From Robertmurraya sp. (lineage in GTDB: Bacteria; Bacillota; Bacilli; Bacillales; Cytobacillaceae), in NCBI GenBank assembly GCA_025451895.1, contig JANWJP010000115.1, positions 1 through 33,314 on the forward strand: a stretch of 33,314 nt of DNA, given 5' to 3'. The notes beneath the pieces are model-generated. The model had not been told where the DNA came from. It searched no databases and worked only from the letters and a program-made list of their open reading frames with translations. Of this stretch, positions 26,412 to 33,314 are shown in pieces. The translations under genes and the position numbers were made by a program. The first letter of the stretch is position 1. Each line of letters starts with the position of its first letter.

Positions 26412-26610
26412 AGACACTTCTTCCTTTCTTTTTTTAATAATGCTTCCTTTCAATTTTTTTCTTTCTTATTCGAAAAAACATTCGAAAAACCGGCTGTTAT
26501 ATCATACGTGAAAGGCTGTTCTTCACGGCCGGACATAATAGCCCCGCAATGAAACAAAAACAAGTTGAGAAACAATTAAGTACAATTGACAGCAAAATCT
26601 CTAATAAAAC

Positions 26611-26838
26611 AAAAAACTCCCGTTCTCTATGCCGTTTCCATCAGCATAGGGACGAGAGTTACCCGCGGTTCCACCCTATTTGCCGCCATTGGCGGCCACC
26701 TTATTTTACACACTGCTCCGGAACGCCTTCCTTAACGCCCTGCTCCCCGGCTCCCACCATCCCGGGTTCGCTTCAACAGAGTGATGTTAAGTACTCCTTT
26801 CCTTCAACACAGCTATTATTCACATGATTAATGATTCA
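26611..26838 (-). ncRNA. T-box riboswitch (tRNA-Gly) controlling glyQS
   Basis: On the minus strand the leader has stem I starting at GGAGTACTTAA, and a specifier GGC glycine codon within GAAGGCGTTCC (plus 26725-26727). The T-box is GGGTGGAACCGCGGG (26661-26675 region). Its UGGA pairs with the UCCA end of uncharged tRNA-Gly, whose discriminator is U. A terminator (26611-26660: ACTCTCG...CGGGAGTTTTTTG with CTATGC/GCATAG) follows. Uncharged tRNA-Gly stabilises the antiterminator and lets RNA polymerase reach glyQS. The layout and specifier context closely resemble the Geobacillus glyQS leader as I recall it. Confidence 0.97.
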
Positions 26839-26844
26839 TTTTGA

Positions 26845-26873
26845 ATCATAGCCAAAAATAAAGTCGTTGTCAA
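26845..26873 (-). promoter_or_regulatory. Sigma-A promoter of glyQS
   Basis: On the minus strand TTGACA (26873-26868), a 17-base spacer and TATGAT (26850-26845) match consensus at 11 of 12 positions. It begins only nine bases after the recO stop, and no terminator separates recO from it, so some recO transcripts may read into the T-box. Confidence 0.85.
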
Positions 26874-26881
26874 TAATTAGA

Positions 26882-27634
26882 TTAAGATAAACCTTTTAGT
26901 TGATCCATCTGCTTAAGAAATCTTTTCGATTTCAGATTTAAACCGGAGAATTCATCATAATAGGCATCCACAACCGTTCTTAACTCCTGTTTCGTCTCAT
27001 CTTTTACCGAAATGTTACCCAGTCTTTTTAAATCGATATAATAAAAAATCCTTAAAAGCCTAATCGTTGTCTGCGCTACATCAAAGCGGTACGGATCCTT
27101 GTCTGTGCAGCGATGACAGAGAAGTCCACCTTCCCTGATGGAAAAGGAAAACCGTCCTTCAGTGCTTCTGCATACAGAACATTGATCGAGTACCGGGTAC
27201 AGCCCGAGCGTGTTAAGCATTTTCATTTCATATATCAGCACAAGAACTTCAGGATCAAGCCCTTCATTTATGTATTGCAACGTTTGCAGCAGCATCTCAA
27301 ACATATAAGGATTTGCTTTCCTGTCCTCAGTGCTCTTGTCTGTCAATTCAGCTATATAACTGGCATAGGCAGTCAGAAAAATGTCCTCCTTAATCGTCTT
27401 CCAGGAGGATATCATTTCACCTTGCTGCAATCCGCCCAACCCCCGCCCGGTTTGAACAAGATAGTAACCATATGTAAAAGGCTGGGTAATGGCTGCGAGC
27501 CTGCTGTTTGGTTTTTTGGCTCCGCGTGCCATTACCCCGATCTTGCCCCATTCGCGGGTATACAAAGTAACAACTTTATTTGTTTCGCCATAATCATTCG
27601 TTCGTATAACAATTCCTTCACACTTCTCCAGCAT
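26882..27634 (-). CDS. recO: DNA repair protein RecO
   Basis: A 250-residue recombination mediator that, with RecR, loads RecA on single-stranded DNA. An N-terminal OB-fold spans about residues 1-80 ([20 protein letters not shown] and [14 protein letters not shown]). The C-terminal helical domain contains a zinc motif, DQCSVCRS followed by [11 protein letters not shown] at 27634 gives the family start MLEKCEGIV; the open frame continues upstream but without support. It lies 92 bases after yqzL in the cdd-era-yqzL-recO unit. Confidence 0.97.
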   Translation of the reverse strand: MLEKCEGIVIRTNDYGETNKVVTLYTREWGKIGVMARGAKKPNSRLAAITQPFTYGYYLVQTGRGLGGLQQGEMISSWKTIKEDIFLTAYASYIAELTDKSTEDRKANPYMFEMLLQTLQYINEGLDPEVLVLIYEMKMLNTLGLYPVLDQCSVCRSTEGRFSFSIREGGLLCHRCTDKDPYRFDVAQTTIRLLRIFYYIDLKRLGNISVKDETKQELRTVVDAYYDEFSGLNLKSKRFLKQMDQLKGLS

Positions 27635-27726
27635 GGCAGTACACCATCCCTGTAATGAAACATGACGCATAATTACTGAAATACCTGTGGTTAAGGTTTC
27701 TCAGTTGCATGATCATTTCAGGGCCT

Positions 27727-27870
27727 TTACAGAAACGGATATTCGATCTCTGCTAGCTCTCCATCGTCTTTTTCGGGTGTTTCCTGATTATCCTTTTCCA
27801 GCTCCTTAAATAGTAAATAAGTGTCAATGTTACCTGTTTGTGAAAAGAGCTTCCAAGTGAAATCCAACAT
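27727..27870 (-). CDS. yqzL: YqzL-like small protein
   Basis: A 47-codon gene starting MLDFTWKLFSQTGNIDTYLL and ending in an acidic region (EKDNQETPEKDDGELAEIE). The N-terminus matches the YqzL-like family found between era and recO in Bacillaceae; length and location agree. ATG at 27870 follows AAAGGTGGGG by six bases, a strong ribosome site. The protein is acidic and soluble in appearance; its function is unknown. Because the family is conserved between era and recO, a role in ribosome maturation or repair is sometimes supposed, but nothing in the sequence shows it. Confidence 0.9.
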   Translation of the reverse strand: MLDFTWKLFSQTGNIDTYLLFKELEKDNQETPEKDDGELAEIEYPFL

Positions 27871-28028
27871 GAAAAACCCCACCTTTCGCAATTTAGACTA
27901 GCATTTCTTATCGTAAATCCTTAATTTTATCATTAGCCCTGATTGACAAAAACATTAGTCGCAAAAATTGTTAATGAAAATCATGCATAAAATGAACTTC
28001 ATGCCAATAGGTTTATAAAGGTTCCATT

Positions 28029-29373
<1,345 letters not shown>

Positions 29374-29504
29374 TTATCTTATTTTCCAAAAGATTTCACT
29401 GTCATTCCGTAAACAGCGGCTGAAAATCAGAAAAATCAACTTTTGACCCGAAAAGAGGAAGATTGGATTTAATTTTAATCGTTTTACAATCCGATTGCAA
29501 ACCG

Positions 29505-29561
29505 AAAAAAGCTGCCCGTGATTAGGGATTAGAAAGAATTTTTCCTCTTGATCACGGGCAG
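29505..29561 (-). terminator. Terminator of pgpH-ybeY-dgkA
   Basis: CTGCCCGTGAT (29512-29522) and ATCACGGGCAG (29551-29561) are a perfect 11-bp stem around a 28-base loop that can fold further. On the minus strand CTTTTTTCGG follows. It begins 15 bases past the dgkA stop and separates that unit from cdd. Confidence 0.9.
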
Positions 29562-29575
29562 ACTTCCGCAGGTAT

Positions 29576-29983
29576 TTACAATTGGATGCTTTTTATAAAT
29601 GACATGAGTTTGGGCAAAAAAATCACCGCACCAATTACAACAGAAAGGAAAGCATAAACCATGACAGCACCGGCAGCCATGTCCTTTGCCTGTTCTGCCA
29701 AAGGATGATATTGATCTGTATTAAGGTCAACAACCCTTTCTATCGCTGAATTGATTAGTTCCAAAGAAAACATGCCACCGATCGCGATAAGAATGAAAAG
29801 CCATTCTGTTACTGATAATTTAAAAAGAACAGCCAGTATAATCACAATGAAAGCGGCAATAACATGGATTCTTAGATTCTGTTCACTGTTTATCGCCCTG
29901 CGGATTCCTCTCCATGCATAGAAAAATGACCGGAACAGCCTGGCAGGATTGAAAAGCCGTTTATCTTTGTAATCCGAATTCAT
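29576..29983 (-). CDS. dgkA: Undecaprenol/diacylglycerol kinase
   Basis: A 135-residue membrane lipid kinase of the DgkA family. Three transmembrane segments lie at about residues 40-55, 60-77 and 103-125. The catalytic signature [13 protein letters not shown] (with Glu and Asn ligands) lies between segments two and three. In Gram-positive bacteria such enzymes mainly phosphorylate undecaprenol, feeding cell-wall lipid carrier; diacylglycerol is the alternative substrate, so the exact substrate is inferred. ATG at 29983 lies 23 bases inside the end of ybeY, implying coupling. Confidence 0.95.
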   Translation of the reverse strand: MNSDYKDKRLFNPARLFRSFFYAWRGIRRAINSEQNLRIHVIAAFIVIILAVLFKLSVTEWLFILIAIGGMFSLELINSAIERVVDLNTDQYHPLAEQAKDMAAGAVMVYAFLSVVIGAVIFLPKLMSFIKSIQL

Positions 29984-30431
29984 CTAAGATTTCCCTTTGT
30001 CTTGCAAACATGATTTTTTCATCCGCATCATTCATATGATCATATCCCAACAGATGAAGGAACCCGTGAACAGCGAGAAAGCCCAGTTCTCTCTCCAGGG
30101 AATGGCCGTATGTTTTTGCCTGCTCGATTGCTTTCGGCAGGGAAATTATAATATCACCCAAAACCCTCGGCATTCCTTCCACTTGTATTTCAAGCTCATC
30201 CTCAGCCATTTCTTCCAAAGCAAATGAGATTACATCTGTCGGTTGGTCGATGCCGCGATAATCGCGGTTAATTTCTTGAATCCTTTTGTTTGTAACAATA
30301 GTTACAGAAATCTCACTTAAGTCTTCAATATTTTCTTTTTCTGCCGCAAAATGAAGCAATTCCTCCAATTGCGAAATAAACTGTTCAGGAAACTGACCGG
30401 TTTCATCCATGAAATCAATGGTTAGACTCAC
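29961..30431 (-). CDS. ybeY: Endoribonuclease YbeY
   Basis: A 156-residue metal-dependent endoribonuclease involved in 16S rRNA 3'-end maturation and ribosome quality control. The zinc motif [11 protein letters not shown] (H-X3-H-X5-H) and the preceding [10 protein letters not shown] segment are present, as is the [15 protein letters not shown] core. GTG at 30431 is chosen: AAGGTGA lies six bases upstream and it yields MSLTIDF, matching the B. subtilis start; the ATG at 30437 is too close to the ribosome site. It overlaps the end of pgpH by 17 bases and the start of dgkA by 23. Confidence 0.96.
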   Translation of the reverse strand: MSLTIDFMDETGQFPEQFISQLEELLHFAAEKENIEDLSEISVTIVTNKRIQEINRDYRGIDQPTDVISFALEEMAEDELEIQVEGMPRVLGDIIISLPKAIEQAKTYGHSLERELGFLAVHGFLHLLGYDHMNDADEKIMFARQREILDEFGLQR

Positions 30432-32607
30432 GCTCATTCACCTTCTGTTTATTCATTTCGGGATACTCGATCCTTGAATGGAAAATTCCCTTTAATGTTT
30501 CACATAATGTATTTGCCACCACTTCCAATTCCTTAAGAGTAAGGTCACATTCATTAAGCTGCCCATCTTGGAGACGATCTGAAATAATATTTCTCACCAG
30601 ATTCTCAATTTGAGCCGAAGTCGGATGTGACAAAGAACGGACTGCCGCCTCCACACTATCGGCAATTCCGACAATCGCCGCCTCTTTTGTTTGCGGTTTC
30701 GGTCCCGGATAGCGAAAATCCTTTTCATCAACCTCTTCGCCATTTTGTTTCGCTTTATGATAGAAATATTTAATCAAAGATGTTCCATGATGCTGTTCGG
30801 CAATATCGATGATTTCCTTCGGCATTCGATGTTTTCTGAGCAGTCCGGCACCGTCTGTCACATGAGCCGCAATAATATTTTTGCTTTTTTCCGGCGAAAT
30901 CCTGTCATGGGGATTATCAATATTGAGTTGATTTTCAATAAAAAACCTGGGCCGGTTTGTTTTGCCGATATCATGATAATAGCTCCCCACTCTTGCCAGC
31001 AAGCCGTTTGCTCCCACGGCTTCACAGGCTGATTCTGCCAAATTGGCAACCATTACACTGTGATGATATGTGCCCGGTGCTTCGGTTAAAATTTTTCTTA
31101 ACAGAGGATGATTTGGATTAGATAATTCAATCAGCCTCATGGAGGAAAGAACTCCGAATCCGGCTTCCAAAAACGGCAGAAGGCCTATGGTGAGAACGGC
31201 AGATGCTATTCCGGAAATAAGCGGAGCGACAATAAAGAAAGTATATTCCTTTGCTGAATAAGTACCGTTTTGCATAAAGACCAGTGAGAAGATCACGACA
31301 ATATTCAGCAAGGATATGAATAGTCCAGCTTTAAAAATCTTTGAACGCTGATTTTGTGAGTTTAAATAAAGAACTGCACCGAGACTGCTGACAAGGAAAT
31401 AAATTCCGATACTCATATTAAGCAGGCCGGTAATCCCCACATTAAAAATAATGCTTCCGATGACCGCCTGCAAAACTGACCAAATAAAGGCAAGCCTTTC
31501 ATCAATCAAAATCTTGATGAGCATCGCTCCCATTGCTGCCGGAAACGCATAGCCGATTTCCAGATAATCGGACGGCCTGATTAAACTGACCCCCTTAAGA
31601 AGAGCAATCGATAAAATAAAGATGATAGTAAAAAGAAGCAGATAGTTTTGCTTTGTTTCATTTTTAACATCAAGTCCGTGAAAATAATAATATACGGCGG
31701 ATAAAAGAACAATAATCGTCAACAATAAACCCGCAAAAGGCATAAATGAATGATCGTGATCAAGTAAACCGACAAGCTCCAGCTGCCGGTATATTTCCCG
31801 GTTGATTAACTGATTCTCTTCAACAATAATCTGGCCCTGCAGAATTTTTACAGGCTCCACACTTTCCCTGGCCTGTTTTTTCAATTCCTGGGTTTTTTCC
31901 GGGTCAAAAAATTCATTTTGCATAATCCCGTAGCGCCCCAGTTCAATGGCAGCATTCTTCAGATCACCGGAAATGTTTGCATAACTCAGTTCATCCTCAA
32001 CACGTTTTTTGCCGTTTTCCACCTCATCAGCAGGAATCCGGTTTTTCATCACATTATTAATCGCAGTTACCGTTACGTCTTTGGCAATCGTCAACTTATC
32101 CCTTGATGAGGTAACGAGGGAAAGGAATGCCGCATCAGATATATCCTTCGTTATATCATCGGGAAGTTTCTCCTTCAACATCTCCACTTTTGCTTCAGCG
32201 GTGACCAATTCACCCGCGTTATCAGATTCGTCTTCCCCGGCCTGTTCCCCGTCTGATTTCGTTTCTTTTTCAGTTTCCCGGATTACCTCAATGGCCGCAT
32301 CGAAAATGGAAGTAATAAGATCGACACGGTTCTCGCCAATCTCTTTCTTTAATACATAAACATCACTGACTTGCGCTTCCGCTTCTTGCCTTTTTCTTTC
32401 CGTGCTTTCTTTATCTGTTACAGTTACCGGAGAACGGATGGTTTCTTCGGCGATAGAAAATTCTTCTATATGCAACTTTTCTGTTTTTACATTACTTAAC
32501 ATTGCAAAATAAAGAATAACGCCCAACAGAATAAAAAGAAGCACTCTGAAAAAAGCTATATCCAACAAAGAGCGTATTTTAGTAAAATAATTTTGTATTC
32601 TGTCCAC
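30415..32607 (-). CDS. pgpH: Cyclic-di-AMP phosphodiesterase PgpH (7TM-HD family)
   Basis: A 730-residue membrane protein that hydrolyses c-di-AMP to pApA, helping control turgor, potassium and cell-wall homeostasis. In order: one transmembrane helix (about 18-37), a large extracytoplasmic 7TMR-HDED domain (about 40-285), seven transmembrane helices (about 290-470), then a cytoplasmic HD domain (about 490-700). The HD metal site is visible as [20 protein letters not shown] and a later EQHHG. The extracytoplasmic part contains a Glu/Asp-rich low-complexity stretch near residues 114-130. GTG at 32607 is nine bases after GGAGG. It is the first gene of pgpH-ybeY-dgkA. Confidence 0.96.
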   Translation of the reverse strand: MDRIQNYFTKIRSLLDIAFFRVLLFILLGVILYFAMLSNVKTEKLHIEEFSIAEETIRSPVTVTDKESTERKRQEAEAQVSDVYVLKKEIGENRVDLITSIFDAAIEVIRETEKETKSDGEQAGEDESDNAGELVTAEAKVEMLKEKLPDDITKDISDAAFLSLVTSSRDKLTIAKDVTVTAINNVMKNRIPADEVENGKKRVEDELSYANISGDLKNAAIELGRYGIMQNEFFDPEKTQELKKQARESVEPVKILQGQIIVEENQLINREIYRQLELVGLLDHDHSFMPFAGLLLTIIVLLSAVYYYFHGLDVKNETKQNYLLLFTIIFILSIALLKGVSLIRPSDYLEIGYAFPAAMGAMLIKILIDERLAFIWSVLQAVIGSIIFNVGITGLLNMSIGIYFLVSSLGAVLYLNSQNQRSKIFKAGLFISLLNIVVIFSLVFMQNGTYSAKEYTFFIVAPLISGIASAVLTIGLLPFLEAGFGVLSSMRLIELSNPNHPLLRKILTEAPGTYHHSVMVANLAESACEAVGANGLLARVGSYYHDIGKTNRPRFFIENQLNIDNPHDRISPEKSKNIIAAHVTDGAGLLRKHRMPKEIIDIAEQHHGTSLIKYFYHKAKQNGEEVDEKDFRYPGPKPQTKEAAIVGIADSVEAAVRSLSHPTSAQIENLVRNIISDRLQDGQLNECDLTLKELEVVANTLCETLKGIFHSRIEYPEMNKQKVNERESNH

Positions 32608-32723
32608 CTTTTAAAGCCTCCAATCACAGCGAAAACGAGTAATACCAATTATTACTGTATATATAGCCTGAACCACAGCTGAACAGCCAAGAAACAAATT
32701 TTCACATTCATTTCTAAAATTTG

Positions 32724-32776
32724 AAGCGGTCCCCCATTCCGCAGACATGGCGGATGAATCCATCCCCGGACAGCTT
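32724..32776 (-). other. Potential structured leader upstream of pgpH
   Basis: On the minus strand AAGC-T-GTCC pairs with GGAC-C-GCTT (four plus four pairs around one mismatch), enclosing hairpins GGATG-GATT-CATCC and CCGC...GCGG. The two inner hairpins share two bases (32752-32753), so they partly exclude each other. This lies about 120-170 bases before the pgpH start, in an otherwise gene-free 389-base region. It matches no riboswitch class I recognise and may be chance. Confidence 0.3.
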
Positions 32777-32851
32777 AATTGGCGATAATATTCACTTTTG
32801 TAAAAAATAGCAAAAAAGCGTTTCCATTAACAAACTAAAAAACAAATTGTG

Positions 32852-32884
32852 TCAGCCGGATTGTTTCACAAAGTTGCCGGCTGA
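32852..32884 (-). terminator. Possible phoH-pgpH intergenic terminator
   Basis: TCAGCCGG (32852-32859) and CCGGCTGA (32877-32884) form an 8-bp GC-rich stem with a 17-base loop. On the minus strand CACAATTTGTTTTTTAG follows: a T-tract offset by nine bases from the stem, so termination may be partial. Confidence 0.45.
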
Positions 32885-32971
32885 AAAAATTTTTGATAGA
32901 CCGTTATGAAAATAATATCAGTTTTCCAACCGTTTTCACACTAAAAAATATTACACCTTTTTAACAGAATA

Positions 32972-32998
32972 AGCCGTTTGGGAGTTTCCCAAACGGCT
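32972..32998. terminator. Perfect 12-bp hairpin at the phoH stop codon
   Basis: AGCCGTTTGGGA (32972-32983) and TCCCAAACGGCT (32987-32998) pair perfectly around GTT. The phoH TAG (32997-32999) lies at its edge. The following T-rich stretch is interrupted on both strands, so it may be a 3'-end stabilising element or a weak terminator; the hairpin at 32852-32884 may back it up. Confidence 0.6.
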
Positions 32999-33314
32999 AT
33001 TCTCGATCTGATCTTTCATAGGCCTGAATAATTCTCGAAACAAGCGGATGCCGCACAACATCGCTTTCCTCAAGGTAAACAAATTCAATCCCTTTGATAT
33101 TTTTAAGGATGCTTTCCGCTTCAATCAGACCGGAATGTATTCCTTTCGGAAGATCAATTTGTGTTTTATCTCCGGTAATAACCATTTTAGATCCAAACCC
33201 GAGTCTTGTTAAGAACATTTTCATTTGCGCCTTTGTTGTATTTTGGGCTTCATCAAGAATGACGTAGGCGTCCTCCAGGGTTCTTCCCCGCATATAGGCA
33301 AGAGGGGCAATTTC
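32997..33314 (-). CDS. phoH: PhoH family ATPase, C-terminal part (runs off the window)
   Basis: Only the last 105 codons are present; the gene continues past the right edge. The visible part starts [20 protein letters not shown] and contains the Walker B motif YVILDEAQN, then [25 protein letters not shown] and [12 protein letters not shown], all typical of PhoH. PhoH proteins are P-loop ATPases, often linked to RNA metabolism; the precise role is unclear. The Walker A motif would be outside the window. The order phoH-pgpH-ybeY-dgkA is the standard Bacillus arrangement, but here hairpins and 389 bases separate phoH from pgpH. Confidence 0.95.
   Translation of the reverse strand, partial: EIAPLAYMRGRTLEDAYVILDEAQNTTKAQMKMFLTRLGFGSKMVITGDKTQIDLPKGIHSGLIEAESILKNIKGIEFVYLEESDVVRHPLVSRIIQAYERSDRE

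Noticed and set aside
26461-26490. Direct repeat ATTCGAAAAA/ATTCGAAAAA upstream of glyQ
   Set aside because: Short, low-complexity repeat in an AT-rich leader; no sign of function.
27113-27655. 180-codon plus-strand frame inside recO
   Set aside because: Antisense shadow of recO, low-quality composition and no ribosome site.

Overview
The window is an ordinary-looking, moderately AT-rich chromosomal segment from a member of the Bacillaceae (Firmicutes). Gene content and order follow the Bacillus subtilis sodA-ispG-zur-nfo-cshB-ispH-cccA-sigA-dnaG-glyQS-recO-era-cdd-dgkA-ybeY-pgpH-phoH neighbourhood closely. Strong AGGAGG-type ribosome sites, frequent TTG and GTG starts, sigma-A-type promoters and many hairpin-plus-U-tract terminators fit the same group. 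A species cannot be named from this. A B. subtilis-type Fnr with a C-terminal cysteine cluster suggests a facultative anaerobe. No tRNA, rRNA, CRISPR array, prophage or intact insertion sequence was seen.

Layout. 1-920 has no convincing gene: the right end of what looks like a dispersed Bacillus repeat, hairpins, and a low-confidence interrupted frame. 921-4331 holds manganese superoxide dismutase (sodA, minus), the oxygen-sensing regulator fnr (plus) and a Na+/phosphate cotransporter (minus). 4639-7590 holds yqfZ (LysM-like), ispG, yqfX (membrane) and yqfW (nucleotidase). 7601-9712 is a compact zinc module znuC-znuB-zur on the minus strand with a Zur-box-like operator upstream of znuC. 9949-14730 holds yqfT, nfo (endonuclease IV), cshB (cold-shock RNA helicase), yqfQ and ispH. 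14810-17192 holds yqfO (Nif3 family), trmK (tRNA m1A22 methyltransferase) and cccA (cytochrome c550).

17193-21262 is the macromolecular synthesis operon yqxD-dnaG-sigA, closed by a long hairpin terminator; a non-coding stretch next to it carries a plus-strand promoter with a cre-like CcpA site inside it. 21563-23089 is ccpN-ppsR, the gluconeogenesis regulator pair. 23378-26873 is glyQS with a complete tRNA-Gly T-box leader. 26882-29328 is cdd-era-yqzL-recO; yqzL is only 47 codons. 29505-33314 is pgpH-ybeY-dgkA plus the 3' end of phoH, which runs off the right edge.

The genes are mostly conserved housekeeping functions: isoprenoid synthesis (ispG and ispH, both [4Fe-4S] enzymes of the MEP pathway), DNA replication and repair, transcription, ribosome maturation, c-di-AMP turnover, zinc homeostasis and redox response. 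I did not find a clearly novel multi-gene system. The points most worth a second look are regulatory: the cre-embedded promoter and 27-codon frame next to cccA, the missing standard start codon of yqxD, a possible structured leader before pgpH, an inverted repeat before sodA, and a Cys-rich open frame between cshB and nfo.
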